Below are positions 29,491 to 55,043 of a stretch of 64,000 bases of DNA, in pieces (the stretch's first letter is position 1; each line of letters begins with the position of its first letter). A model generated the notes under the pieces. It did no database searches, was not told the origin of the DNA, and worked only from the letters and a program-made list of their open reading frames with translations. The DNA comes from Ascaris suum (lineage: Eukaryota; Nematoda; Chromadorea; Rhabditida; Ascarididae). Location of the stretch: assembly GCA_013433145.1 (NCBI GenBank), contig CM024169.1:806001-870000 (forward strand), given 5' to 3'. A program made the translations under genes and the position numbers.

Positions 29491-32387
29491 TGTTCTACGA
29501 GGAAGTGATCAACTATTCTTTGCTTCCAAATATCATTTAAAAAATGGATTAAAAAATTCGGTCGAATAACAGCAAGATTATTCTGAAATATTTGTAATTT
29601 CCCCTGCAATTTGAGGCATTTTTATGTTGGTATGGTGCCGAATTTTGCATGCAAATTTTTTTTGCATATGCAAATTTTCATGTCTTCTTTTTCCTCGAAT
29701 ATCTGAATTTTTAATTTATGCATTATCTATAAAATTTCAATCAAATTATACCTTTTTAGAGAGTTAAGGAGTATTTGGTGCTCCAAGCGATTACTTTTTA
29801 TCGATTTCACTATGTGTTATGTGCAATTTCGTTCCGATGCAAATTATGCAAATTCATTTCTCATTTACAAAATGCACTTATCGTGCTTTTTGCATAGAGG
29901 AATTCCTTTCTATAATCTTTAAAAAAAAGCCTCATTCACACCTCATCTCCGTTCATTTTTCATCTCTCTCTCATGTTTGATGTCGATGTCTCCTGCAAAA
30001 AAAAACACTATGGAGCTGATCTTGTTGTTGAATATACGGATAAGGATGCGTCATTATTCGAAATAAACCCCGTCCAAATCTTCCCCAGGTAATCTGCATA
30101 TTGATCGAGGTAATCTGTCTTTTTCTTCTCATCCCACTTATTTTGATGGGGATACATGCTACCGCTGTCTGTCACATTGGGTCTTTCAATGCATGTTACG
30201 ACATTTGCGCCCCCAGCGATAGATGGTGACACATGCATCGTTTTAAATTTATTCTATCGCTCATTAAAACATTGAAAGCACGAATTCCTTTATGTGCAAA
30301 TGCCCTCTGAATCGTTGTAGTAGCTGCAACGGTAAGAACGTTGTGTGATGCTTTGTGGTGAATCGATAATTCGTGTGTGGTGGAACGCCGAGTGATGGTG
30401 ATGCTTTGCCTATGTGCCGATGTGCGAGACGAAGGTATTTGAGCGAGCACGCTCACACCTTTTTCATTAATTTCCGGTTGCTTCACGATCGTTTTCTCGT
30501 CCTCGAAAACTTTTCTGGATAATTGAGAGGTGACTGTTGCTTACCTTGATAAAGGTGGAACGTATCGTAACGCTTCAAAAGGTATGCACATCGAATCAAA
30601 CGCGATATATCGCAAAAATCCCCTGAAATGCATACTTCCTTCTCTATCGTATAGATCCTAGAAGTGTTTATGGCATTATGGTGCTTTCTGGATTCTAGAA
30701 CGATCCTAGAAGATGAAATAAATGAGTAGTCCCACATGTTCCCCCTCTCATCACCGCTCTTTGCTTCTTTCATCAACAGTAGGTGTTCTCTTGTGTTCTC
30801 GACATTTGTAACTCTTTTGCTTCCGTGTGTTGCATCGCTGTATCCCTAGCTGTTTGTGCATATAATTCCATTCTTAGATTCATCGTTGAGGAAGTGAATA
30901 GTCATAGCTGAATGAGTTTCTTTTTCCACAAGTAGCCACTTTTGTTACCTATGCAAGTATGACGTTCAAAAAAGTGCGTAAACAAGGTGTAAAAAGTATA
31001 ATTTAATATAAAATAATGTGCGAATATATGAAATACAATCGACGGATGAGTGAACGATGTCCGGTCATTTGCGCCCCCAAAAAACATTTGCACGCCTATT
31101 AATTGTCACCTCTGTGTTTATAAGTCATAGTATTGAACATCATGCAAATCAAGCAATTTGCATAATCCTTTAAAAGAAAGCAGTTTGAACTGATCGCTAT
31201 TTCTTTAAATGAATGATACTACTTTCGATATTTTATTATCTCTATTTATGAATATTTCATCTCAAATTATCATTTCCTTATAGTTGATTATTGTTTATAT
31301 CTATTCGACATCATACTTTTATTTTAGGAATTTTAAAGGAAGTGATGCAATAACCTTTGCATAATTTAATTCTAAATGTTATTTAGCAGTGGGTAATTAT
31401 TTTTATTCTTTTCTTTTATGGTCGTAATCTTTCATGTTGAAAAATTTTTTCAAAATTTTCCCTAGGAATTTAAAAAGTTTGATTTTTTTTTTCTTCTGGA
31501 GATTTAATTTCAGTTCAATGCCTAACGAAATTCGAAGTGCGGAATGCTCTTCGGAATTTGCGATCGACACTCATCAACCTCATCAATGCACAGTTAAAGT
31601 CCTTTTTTTTTCTTGCATTTGTTTTTTTTTTCTTCCAGCATTTATAGAAGTCTTTGTTTTTCTTTTTTTTTTTTTTTAATGAACGAAGAAAGATCAAATT
31701 CAAGTGGAACTGAGAGGAGTAAGGCAATAAGTAAGAGGGTTTATGAGAATTAAACACTTACCTGGTATCTCTAGATTTCATCTGGTGTCTAAATTCGGTC
31801 CTTTCTTTGATCAGAAACCGGTTTTTTTTTCCGGACTGAACTCTGCAAAGTGTTTCATCTTTTTTTAGTCAGTTCTTATGTCTTCTGCCATATCGAAATA
31901 TCCTTATCGTCCCTTTATGAGGAGCTAAACCTCATTTCGTGGACAATCGAATAACGAACAACGCATCCTTCTCATGTGAATTTGAAATTTGTGAGACATA
32001 TCTCATATATTCTTATCATTCAATATATCTCCAATCGATCGCACAGTTATTGAGCGAGCTTCGATTGGTTGGTTTCATAATTTTTGTGGAGCTGTTGAGA
32101 TTAGAGTTGCCTAGAGAATTCTTTGGTATTCTGCATCCTCCTACCTATCGAATTTTTCTGCAATCGTTGCGAAGTTTGAGGGTCTCCCAAGAGTTTTCAG
32201 AATATCCCGATGATATTCGGGAAGCCCCGAAACTCAGACTCCCTCGAGAATTCCTAGTAAACGCAGAGAATTTTTAGGGAAGGTTTTGAATCTTCCGGTG
32301 CTCTAGGGATCGTATCGTGAAAACTTGATGAGCATATTTCCTCACCTATTATGTAGTTATCAGGTCGTTGGTTTCCTTAACCCCTTT

Positions 32388-32401
32388 GGGGGGGGGGGGG
32401 G
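32388..32401. repeat. G14 tract
   Basis: Uninterrupted run of 14 G on the plus strand, in the large intergenic interval. Confidence 0.92.
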
Positions 32402-35400
32402 AGTAAATGCCGGTCTTCCGAAGAAGCGATTTACAGGTTCCAAAGCCATAGCCGGGATCCCCTCATCCACTCGCAGTGATTGTTTTCGATCGTTATAAAC
32501 CGTGAAAGTGCCCCATGATAGTAATCAGAGCATCAGAACGAGTATTGCAGATTTTTTGCGTTGGAGGTGAGAAGGCTCGCGTTTTTTATTGCCAGTCGGC
32601 TGTGCAAAATCGATTCTCATTCGGTGAATACACCCGAAATAGTGTGTTAACGCTTAGTTGCGACACTTGCAACCGGTATCCTTTTTTCTTCATAGCAATT
32701 GCGGCCCATTTCGTTGATAGTTTTGTCCTGTAGAAGCAAATGTTGCGGCTTGGGGAGTGAGGGGGAGGGGGAGAGGGCCATGCATGGTATCGTTGGGGGA
32801 GAGGAAATAGGGAGGGTCATGCGTGTCGTTTGCTTCTCCTATCCTATCCATGGGTATCGTTGACTCATATTTAGTGATTTTGGTGCGCAGCTATTGGAAG
32901 ATCCGGAAACTACCGGAAGATCAGTGCTGCGTAAATCCATCCGTGACCGGAGCATCAAAATGTGATGCTTCTCGATCGCAGGGATTCCCACTTTCAAGGC
33001 GCCAACGCAAAACCCATTTTTGAGTTGATTTTCTGCTTAGGAGGCTCTGAGTTTGGCAGAGTTGACGGTCGCCGACGCTCTGAAATGGTGCAATGAGAGT
33101 GGCTTTCAATCTGCTTAATTGTTTTAAAAAATTTGAGAGATTCTTTTGATGGATTGACTGCCGACGTTTTCGAGATGGCGGATTTTGCGTGAGCTTGAAG
33201 GGTAAATTTCACAAATTAATATACATCACGGATGAGATGTATAAAGTTAGTGCATCAAATAATGCTGTTCGGAAATTTGCATACCACTTCACAATCGGTT
33301 GAATTTGCATTTACAGCCGGTTAGGTCACAAGGATCGGTGAAGTATATCAGTAGGATTTTCATAGGACCGCAGCGGGTTGCCTGAATTCTAGAGAAATTA
33401 ACAAAATGTGCCGAATAATATATTCGGCTTGCTTATAATTAAAATAATACAACTAGTGTGGTTGCTTCCCTTTTTTTGCTGTCGAATCGATTGAAAATAC
33501 CATTCATTGATATTTGAAAGGATCGAATTGTTTGTTCGATGTTTTATTTTATTGTTTGTTGCTGGCTTTTGCGTTCGAAAATGTGCATCGACTCCCCTGC
33601 TATGTAAGTTTTACCCTGTAGAATTTCTTTCTTAATTGCAGCTACATTGGTCCTCTAATTGCAACAACTGGCAGACCTACACACACAGACAGACACACAG
33701 CATGGGCGCAAACGACCTCGTGGTGCAAATATAAAAACAATCATTAATAAAGAATGTCTACGAAGAGTCGGATCAATTAAAATGTTATATAGGGATGTAT
33801 GATTGCGTGTATGGGATTATTTATTGGCGATTCATAGAAGTGATTAGCGTGTTGGGCAAAAATTGAAAGAGCACATATCGTGCTATCCTCGTTGGCGGGT
33901 ATTACCATTTGTTAAACGAGCTGCTTACTAAGTTTTATTTGCTCTTCGCTATAGAACAATCTGGTTTTTCATCTCTGCATATCCAGGTAAGCATTGATAA
34001 CGTTAAGCTTATCATTTGCATCTAATGCTAGCAAACAGAAAATTATAGCTAAGCAAAGCTTCATCGATTGAAGAGGTGAAATAATTGCGGGACTCCGGTT
34101 TATGGGTGGCATTTATTTTTCCACGAGGAATTTTTTGAATGCGACTTGAAAACGTACTGGGCGATTTGCATAAAATTCAGGGAAACAAAGCAATCGCAGT
34201 TTTGCATCGATGATTTTGTTGTGTATCGGTCGTTTCGGGTCGGTGTTTTCGTGCGCGGCTGATCCTTAATCGTTGTTTTGTGAGCGGTTGCTGCTTAGTC
34301 TTGGATCTTGCTTAAACGTGGCTATGATCGTTATCAGCATCAATACTTGGACTATAGTCACTTTATTATGTTTGAATAAGTGGAAATTTTTATCGCTAAA
34401 TGATGTACCCATATAGCAAATATTCGGATTCTGTGACCAGTATTTATAGTGCACAGAAAGAAAGACCTGCATTCTTCTTTCATATACAGTGTTTTTTTTT
34501 CTTTCAGAAACCTTTTCTTCTTTCTACAGGGAGATTCGTGACGATAATTCCTTTCTGAAAGGTTTTCGTTGATAGGGTAAGCGGAATGACTGAGTCATGT
34601 CGTGTACCTGCCACCTTCTTTGTTCATGTCTGAGGAGGAATACGTGTCCTCCTTGAAAGGTGTACTCATCTCGTTAAGGTATGATTGATGCCTGTTTTGT
34701 TGTAATATGATGAGATAGTGGTTGTAGAATGTGGAATGCTGAGTAGCATGTTGATCAGCTCGAGGTCTTCAAGCTTTGAAGTTTTTTACTGATTTGGGCA
34801 TTTGAGGTTCAGTTTCAAGACGGGTTGAGGAAGCTGCTTCCCCCTCCACCCCTCCCCCGTCATCCCAATATTATTGGGCCCCTTCGCGTTTGAAAAGTTC
34901 TGTCCGTTCATAATTTAGGGTATGTTTATAATTTAATTCTCAAGTGGATGTGGCGACAAGATCCGAAACCATTCTTCCTCTCACGATTTCTTCCTGTGAA
35001 ATTACAAAACGCCGAATTAGACATAATTAGCTTTAGAAAATGCAAAAATTGATATAAGGCAATATGGAATAGTGGAAGGTTTACTATAGCGTTGTGAAAA
35101 CGTTTAGAATATAGCATCGTTTTCTTTCTATTCGATTCTCCATTATCGACCTGAAATTGTGAGGAGTTACGAGAGCGGATATTTAGTGGTGTGGTGTTGA
35201 TTTTGTTCGAAAGCTTTCCATAAGATTCGATTATTCCTGCGACAATTGATATTTGACGAGACGTGAAAAGAGCTTTTTTGTTTGATTATGAAGCATGACA
35301 GGATAATAACTGTACATACTACTGTCTTACCTATGCATAATATGAGCCAGTCTATGGATAGAATACAATTCCATACGAGAGAGATAGTTTCGAGTTGAAG

Positions 35401-36017
35401 AGAGTTCGGTGGAAGGACTGAGTTGAACAGTGATCAGTCCATGGGATGGAATTTTCATGAGCCACAGCGGTCGATTTGCAAAGAAAAATTCTACATCTTC
35501 CAGCACCACTTTACTCAAGATATAGGAAGACCAGCACGAAGAATGAAGAGGAATGAATATAGCAAGAGATTCGGTGCGGGAAGGACAAAGCAAGGAATGG
35601 AGGGTGGGAAGGGTGTAACAGCTAATTAAAGATTAGATGGGGTGAAGATGCAGCAAAGGAATCGAGTAAGCTCATATTGTCGAGGAAAGGAAAATGCGCG
35701 TGTAATAATTTTCTATGAAAGCTGTGACGAGTTTTTGATTTTATCCTTGTCTATGCACTTTCAAATAAAACTTGAAGTATCCGGAGTCAAGTTTTTTTTT
35801 GCGTTTGAAGTGGACTCCACCTGTCCTCGTTTGCCAACTTGGCTGACCGAATAGTACGTTCTTATCGCGAGTGTGCATTGAAGTGAAGATGATGTATATG
35901 AAGTCTATTTAATTGTTGGTCGTTTTTATTATCGCAAATGATCGCAGCTATGATATTTTTAAGCGTCGGCGTAACTTATAATTCGATTTGGCTATGAAAT
36001 TGGATGACTTGCAAGGT

Positions 36018-36049
36018 AAATTTTCAGGTTCGACAGGTAAATCGTTCGA
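36018..36049 (+). promoter_or_regulatory. probable spliced-leader acceptor and 5' UTR of SURF4
   Basis: AAATTTTCAG ends at 36027, 22 bases before the ATG at 36050, with no plausible upstream donor exon. In nematodes this arrangement marks a trans-splice site. A second AG follows at 36035-36036 (CGACAG). Confidence 0.65.
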
Positions 36050-42181
<6,132 letters not shown>

Positions 42182-45100
42182 AAGCGTTTAGTCTTTTCGT
42201 TTGCTTCGATCCACTTAAACAGCATTCACCGAAGCGATGTTTTGAGATGTTCGTCAACAGTTCTCAATGCTTGTGGGACATTTGCACGTGCCACGTTGTA
42301 CATGATGGGGAAGGGCTAAGATAATCAACAAACCTGGGCATAGAAGAGTCGCATAACCTTCCTGGTACTCACCGAAGGGGTGGTGTTTGCAACAGACAAA
42401 AAGCGTTGATAGTGATAGTCGCCCGCAAAGGGGATGGATGATATTGTGAATGGTGGCCAGGAAAATGGGCATATAGTATGGTATGTCTCCAACTTAAATC
42501 GCTGTTGGTTTTGTGTGTTACCGGTTCATCTCGCATTGTCCGTTGGTTACTTTGTGAAGTCGTATCTAGTTTCTAAAAATACCATTAGAAATTGCATTTC
42601 AGGTGACGAGATTGCTTTTTCTGAGGTTTCTCTACAACATTTTAGATTTTTCCCGTTAGAAGGACTTCATCCTCATCTGCCAGGAAAAGGGGAATTCAAT
42701 CACTTGGAGGTGAGGTGTTGTTCGCAATGAACTAGTTTGGTATGTAGTTCCCGTCGTAGGCTCATGCTATATTGCTTAAGGTCGAGTTATATGACTTGAA
42801 GCTATTAGCGAACGGGTAGTATTCGCAGAGATGATGAAGTGAGTGGAAAATTTGCATCGTGGATGTGCTGTTGTTACTTAAGCGCTGCATAAAATCGCTC
42901 TATGGAGATGCTGATATATGGAAACAATGATGAGAAAGATGTATTCTTTTCTAAACGTCGTTTTTCTCAACTTTTTCTTGGAGAGGTCACCTACCCTTTA
43001 AGATGGTCGACGAACAAAGAAGCGCATTTAAGAATATGACTGAACTGATTAATCTTTGGCCGTCGATTATCTTGCAACTCTTCCATTCGATGTTCGAAAA
43101 ACTTGAAAAATTCCCAAGTAAAAAGATAATTTTGGGTAAAAAAATAAGTCTTTCTTATTGTTGCACGGGAATTTTTGAGTCGCCAATTTCATGGATGCGG
43201 GCAACTCGGTATTTCGTTTTCATATATGCGCTCTATTCGGTTGTTGCACGGCGGCGGTTTATTGATGTGATTTATGGTTGAGCGAGATTGTAATGCAGTT
43301 GGCTCGTTTTTTCTTGTCAACGAACACACATGTTGTTATTTATTTTAAACGTTCGGTATTTGCGATCCCTTCTTTTTTCCTTTTCGATTTTTTATGGATT
43401 CTAAGGTTTTTCAGCAATTTTTTTGCGAGTGTTTTAGGGAATTGTGTGACTGTTCTGGTTATTGCAAACTGTGTTATCTTCCCGTCGATTTGTTTGTTTT
43501 TTTTTCTTTCTAACACGTGTGATACGATAAATGTCCTGTCTGAGAACCTCTTTAAGTATCAACTAACATATTTAAATCGAGTGTAAGGCTTCGGTGAAAC
43601 CAAGTTTAGACAAACATGGATGCAAATCCCCCCGAAAATCCGATCTCAGGCTCAATTCTTGTTTCCTTTAAGGAGAGATCCTGTTACAACAAGTGGATGG
43701 CATCAAAATCTGACGACATTGAGGTGGGATGCCTCTAAAAACCCACAGGAACTATCGTACTTCCCTTCAAAATTCCAATACAGCTCCATGTAGCTCGCGA
43801 TGGTGCTACACAGTGCTCAGGGGTCTCCAGATGTTGGACGGAGCCATATCTCTGCATGGTGGAAAATATGGGGAACCGTTCTTTTCTTTCTCAGTTGGAA
43901 ATTGCGGATAGATTACGCAACTCCAAGGCAAAATCTCTACCATCCAGCAGTCTTACCAAACCTTGCTTCCTCTGCTTTTGCATCACCGTCGTTTATGCGT
44001 GCCTCCGGTAGTTTCAAATTGCAAATCACTACTGCCAGAGTTGCAAAATTTGGTAAGTATCATTTACACCACAGGATGGCGGTCTCCTAAACCTCATTTC
44101 ATCATTGCCAACAAATTTCAACAAAAGTTAACGATAGCCGGGCCAGTGAAAGTATGGACGCCTGCGTTCTTTTTTTTCTTGTTAGTGGTTTATAGAATTG
44201 ATTAGAACAGCGTGCAGGACAAAAATGCGCGTATTGTGCCACTCATCCTAAGATGCGTCCACTCATTTCTGAGTTCATCTTGCTCAACTAATGGCGAAAA
44301 AAAAACGTCCTAAGAAGCACATAATGTGCTTTTCGCAAAATATTACCATCACAATCCTCCCTTCCAGTCTTCCTCTCAACAAGCATAAAGCCTTCGATCC
44401 TGAACGGATTAAAGGCATGAAAGTCTACAATTGCCATCATATGGATTACGAGAATGAATCTTTAAAAACATATATTGTAAATAAATAATAAAAATTTTAG
44501 AAGATGATCACAAAATGGAATGAAAAAGAAAAAAAAAGAATAAAAGACAGAGTGTTTTTTTTTTAATAAGCAGCATTCAACGTAAATATATCGCAATGAG
44601 AGAAGGAGATAAATTGCCGAAAAAAAAAGAGACATCATTCAAAGTGTATATAATAAATCGCGTTCAATATATATATGATTGCAAAACAATCACCTAATCA
44701 CATCCTTATACAAAATGCGTATCGATAACGATTGCTATTAGCAGAGCAACATAAAATCAACCTCTAGAAACCTAATGTCCTCTACCCTTTGTGCCCATTC
44801 TCTCTTCAACTAATATACAATTGGAGAATTCAGATCCACTTTTAGAAATGAAAGTATCGATTTCAAAATAAAATTCAATTCACCGTTTATGAAACACTAC
44901 CGTATCCACCTCAATAGAAGCCAAAAGCTTAGTCTTTTATTTTTTACGGAAGTCAAACAATGAATGCGCTCAGGCCGAAAGCAACAAGGCTCTAGGTGCT
45001 TTTAATTATTTCCTTCTCATTTCATTTCTAATTTATGCACGTATTTAAGTGGGATTTGAACATATAAAAGACCCTCGAAGTTAATAAAGCCATTGATACA

Positions 45101-46695
45101 TATTTCTATAGAAGTCTGATAGCTTAAGCGGACGCTTGCTTAGAAGTCCTTTCAAACATCGCAACGAGGCTCTCATCTTCTCTCGTCCATCCAACAACAG
45201 CATTTCCATATAGATTTCACGAGAGCCTATATTTAAATATATATACCAACCTACTTCCAATGCAAAAAAAAAATCACTCACATCCTTTTCAATTAACACT
45301 CAAAGACTAAAGGTACGAGATTCTTCTCATTGCGCCGTGAAGACAATAATGTAAATATGCATGCTGTAAAAGTCGAAAATTATAGGCTGATATTCTTCAC
45401 GTCAGAAACATCAACAAACATATAAAAAGGGGCTCGAAATTCAGCACAAATCACAGGTGACAGGTTAATTGCAAAATGATGCCACAGTTCAAAGCGAAAC
45501 TATTCGATCGGATGAGCATCTGCAGTTTGATGACCGCAAAAAAGTCATCATTCAAAAGCAGCGATGCCCTACCGAGTGTTGCAAGATGACATATCATTCA
45601 TCTTCACTGCTTATTAACCGCCAATCGTATTTATTGCTATTACGCAGCATTACAATAGTCAATAAAGTAACTGATATGAATTTGGAAAGCATATATTTAC
45701 TTCCTCACCTCTTATGCCGAAAACTACCATGCACTAGTTCACTTCTCCGAATATAAGACAGTTTTAAAACCTAGGAATGTCTAACACCATTCCCCGACGT
45801 ATGTTACATATGAAATACGGCTAAAATTCCACATGATCGAATAAATATAAAAGTAGGCCAAGGACTTTGAGAAGATATCGGTTTCTGCATTCCACTCACA
45901 TATCAGCCAATTTCACAGACTGTTAACAAATAATAAAAAATGATGAAATTCATCCATAATGACCTTCTACAAAAGATCTGTCTTTTGCGACCCTACTACT
46001 ACGCGAAGCCGACTCGTTGCAAAACGCCTGCAATATTTTTTACAGCACTTAAATGTCTGCAGGTCTTGATAAAATTGATAGGTCAAGTTGAGAGCATGTA
46101 GAAGTGATCATCTGCGATATACTTCATGCAGAACCGGATTTCGTAATTCTACCGTAAGTTTAACTGGCGAAGATGCCTTCGTCCTGACTACCGTAATATG
46201 GTCCGACTTCTTTCTTCTTTAAACCGACTCAGTAGTCTCTTATAAGCCCGCTTTCTTCTCAAGAGGAGAACCGACTACTATAACTGGCCTAGCCTCGGTG
46301 ATTCTCGAACTGAAGGCACCAGACATACAGACGCTTACACCTACCTATACGTACACGCACGATGTCACCGTAAACGCATTTTGCATATGCAAATGCAAAG
46401 TTGTAGAAATGTATAAAAACCAATCGAGCTCGAGCTGAATACCTCGGATGAGTTTGGAAATACTCTATGATTCGAAGATAGCGTAAGAGTACGTGAACGC
46501 AACATCACTTTTGCTCAGTAACCACAAGAAAATGACGATAAAAAACCTCAACGGTCAGGCGCATGTTACAATACCACAACCTTAAATGTATGTAGATACG
46601 TCTCAAGCAGTGCCAAATAGCCATATGGGGTAGCAGGGCAAGTCTAAACATCGCATCCAATGAAATGCGCCACATTCACTGACATGAAATGGTGC
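42182..46695. other. convergent intergenic region between SURF4 and RAB-14
   Basis: It contains the 3' UTRs of both neighbours and otherwise no supported gene. Open frames at 43003-43281, 43278-43586, 43800-44090 and 45469-45756 have no splice context, membrane or domain features that I recognise. No AATAAA was seen close after the SURF4 stop; a cluster of AATAAA-like text occurs near 44480-44495. An octamer palindrome TTTGCATATGCAAA lies near 46381. Confidence 0.55.
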
Positions 46696-46701
46696 TTTAT
46701 T
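46696..46701 (-). terminator. possible polyadenylation signal of RAB-14
   Basis: AATAAA on the minus strand, about 300 bases downstream of the RAB-14 stop codon. Confidence 0.4.
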
Positions 46702-47002
46702 TGATAAGAACCATGACGCTAATCACCCCATCATATCCGAGTCGGTCTTCTTCCGGGCAATCCTCACCATTCACTTCAATTCTTTTAAATAGACTTTCAT
46801 AAAAACGAAAAACGACGAATTTAGCACATCAAGCGCATTCACCTAATTAGACAAAGGCATTCAAACATCGAAGACGCATCTCTTTGGATAAATTGAATGT
46901 GATTAGCGAGAGAGGAAAATATTCGTATCCAGAAATGGAAAAATAAGAAACGAATAGAAACGCATAACGCTCTGGCACCACACGAACAAATAGATGACCT
47001 CA

Positions 47003-52647
<5,645 letters not shown>

Positions 52648-53049
52648 TCACGCTCACACATATTCCTGATGCGCTAGTCGAAGAAGCGCTCTTATCTTCC
52701 CAAATTTTCCAAACGGATAAACATCGAAGGAAATATTATTCAAGTTTTTCCCACAATATGAAGGTATTAGACAGTAGAAAATAAGCTGAAAACTGAGGAA
52801 CATATATGCCAAAGAGAATCACTTTCAAGCCCCTTCCCATGTCGACTGCAGTCCATGAAATCAAGAGGGACTTATACGAGTCCCCAACCATTTAAGTTGG
52901 AGTGGGGGAGCGGGAGGGGCGTATTTTACGATATCTAACCGCATCTGCCTTACGTGATTTATAGATTTAAGCGTATAAGAAGAAGAACAAAGGCTGTCGA
53001 TAAACACAAAAACTATGTTTGACTGGCATATCACTCTGACAGTTCCAGT

Positions 53050-53400
53050 CAGAGAAAGCAAAGCTTTTCGGGCAACGGAAATAAGCCTGATGGGAAGGCA
53101 AGAAACCAATGAATTGTCCCGAGGAACAACAAAAATGAAGGAATGAGTGGCCAAAGTCGGAATGATGAGGGTTAGTTGGGCGGTAAAAATATCCGTAATG
53201 AAAAATGATGAATGGGAGAAAAGAATCGAGGGAAGGACGCCACGGATTGTTAGTGAAAGAAGTAGAGGTCGACCTGTAATGAGATGGAGTGACCCTCTAA
53301 GCATGACCACTGAAAACCACTTCATCAGGAAAGAAGTGAATCAAGACGAGTGGAGGCGGTAAAGACATGTTCGTAATGAATGCCTTGTTGATTTATGCAG
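53050..53400 (+). mobile_element. degenerate 3' end of an RTE-type non-LTR retrotransposon
   Basis: In one frame, interrupted by stop codons at 53141 and 53360, the plus strand reads SWAVKISVMKNDEWEKRI, then SRGRPVMRWSD, then NQDEWRR. This matches the conserved C-terminal end of nematode RTE-like reverse transcriptase proteins (W-A-G-H-V-R ... RxRGRPxxRWSD ... DRDEWRR). Only the extreme 3' part is present, so it is a dead, 5'-truncated copy, as is usual for this class. The 3' repeat that should follow is not recognisable. Confidence 0.7.
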
Positions 53401-55043
53401 AGCAACGAAGGGAAGAGAGGTCACGAACACTGTGCAAAAAAAGATTGCAAACAACAATTATTAGTGCGGAAATGGTCATAGACTAGCTTCTAATTGAACG
53501 CTAAGGTCGCAAACCGATTGCCATCTGCGCCTTCTAGACGGAAAGCGAGGACGTAACCGAAATCTAGTATGAACTGAGTTCACAGACTCATTTCCGCTTG
53601 GAAATTGAGGTGAAAAAACCGTTATTAGGCGTTAGTTGAAGACGCATCCGGTTCTAGCTTGAGATCGTGAACTTTTGGTAGACGGGGCTTGAGCTGGAGA
53701 AGCCAAAAAATCGTTTACAGTGGTTACCTCTGTCTTGCTCTTGATTGAAATTTTCACCCGGCTGCCTTCTACCTCCTGGCTAGTGTCAGCTGAAGTTGCA
53801 TATAACGAAAACTCCGCATAAACAGATTTATTGACGGTCGAAACCGAGATGCGGAGGAGGGCGAATGAAAAGAGGGAGCGAAATCAGATATTCCGTTCAT
53901 GACAGTCAACCTTTTCGCCACTTTATCCTTCGCTACTGCGTACAACCCCAAAATAAAAGGAGGTGATAGGATGGGTGCTAAGGTACAGGATGACTCCAGT
54001 CGACTCTTTAAATGATCATCTCCTCTAGGCACCAGCCGAATAAAAAGATGATTAAATGACTAGGATTAGCTTTGAAACACCAATATTCTTTCCTGTGCAG
54101 TCCAATTTTTAGCTGCCACATCCTTCTTAAGATTTCTATGTGCCAGAAGTCTTCGTATTTATATGAAAAAGACGGAGGAGCGAAGATATGTAAGGGTATG
54201 ACTAAATGAGGCATGCAAAAAGTCTGTTGATCGTGCGATACGGCATTCAACCCTAAAAGCTGAGGAAGTTTTACCCAAGGTTGACTGGGTAATACCGTCA
54301 ACAGTAAGCATGTGGGTAGGTTCCTTTCTGGAAATTGAGAAACATCTGTTCATTCAATAATGCCTCGACACTTCTAGAGAACGCTTAAGCACATAAACGA
54401 AATGAAATATAAAGGTGAGTTAATAATCAAAGATTTCCACCTTGTTTAATTAAACCATCATCACGACAATAAAATGAAACATGCAATTTGAGAATATAGC
54501 TCAAACTTGACCCAAATAGAAAAGAACCCTTTGCATCGTTCGACGGCATACGAACCTTCCGTGCGCAGTAAGGATCGGTGCGAGCGATTGATTGCGCGAT
54601 TAGTAAAGACACGCGCATATAGCGCTTGCGCATCCTGTCTACTTTCATAGCAGAAAATCACCAACTCGAAAAATGCTTTCTGACCATCCTTCCTCTTATC
54701 TTGCAAAATCACTTCTTAGTAATAACTGCAGTAATTTACTTCATTCATGATAGATAACCATTTGTTTTCTAAAGGTAATGTTGCGTTTAGTATTTCAGTA
54801 AAAAAAACACGTTTTGTGTTTTCGTGATTCTAGGTCTCCGGAATCATTTCGCTAGTGGTGCATTTTCACCCGAACTGTGTCTTTGCTGGGTTTTTTTTTT
54901 TGCTGTGCTTTCTGTCGTGTCGAAGGGTGTTGACGTCCGCCCTTTCTATGGTTTACGAACATTCGATGAAAATGAGATCCTGTTCAATCGCGTCATCCTC
55001 TTGTTTAGCGGAGGAAATTGCTGTTTTAAATCGTCACTGCACT

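Larger units (their letters stand above)
27187..34171. promoter_or_regulatory. cluster of 14 octamer (ATGCAAAT) motifs
   Basis: Exact ATGCAAAT or ATTTGCAT at 27187, 27301, 27317, 29185, 29649, 29668, 29837, 29846, 31142, 31156, 33275, 33303, 34014 and 34164 (left ends). Five close pairs are spaced 9 to 28 bases. The octamer is the classic POU-homeodomain binding site. By eye I count about a dozen in the other 57 kb, so this interval is clearly enriched. Function is inferred, not shown. Confidence 0.5.
25647..36018. promoter_or_regulatory. 10-kb non-coding interval between divergent genes
   Basis: No exon with convincing similarity was found on either strand, although first exons of the PKD gene may hide here. 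Contents: a seven-unit minisatellite (27598-27905), a pyrimidine-rich tract (29405-29490), a G14 run (32388-32401), purine-rich stretches near 32755-32820, and a dense set of ATGCAAAT/ATTTGCAT octamers between 27187 and 34171. The open frames present are short and lack family features. It separates the minus-strand PKD gene from the plus-strand SURF4 gene, so it is the natural place for cis-regulation of both (inference). Confidence 0.5.

Noticed and set aside
29331..29609. Minus-strand Glu-Arg-Lys-rich frame
   Set aside because: Produced by the pyrimidine-rich low-complexity tract.
31939..32277. Plus-strand frame with LRLELPREF / LRLPREFL
   Set aside because: Caused by short repeated text around GAGAATTC; no splice sites or family match.
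52861..53325. Minus-strand frame of 154 codons, the longest in the window
   Set aside because: Antisense to the decayed RTE-like fragment; serine- and leucine-rich with no motif, and the RTE signature is on the plus strand.
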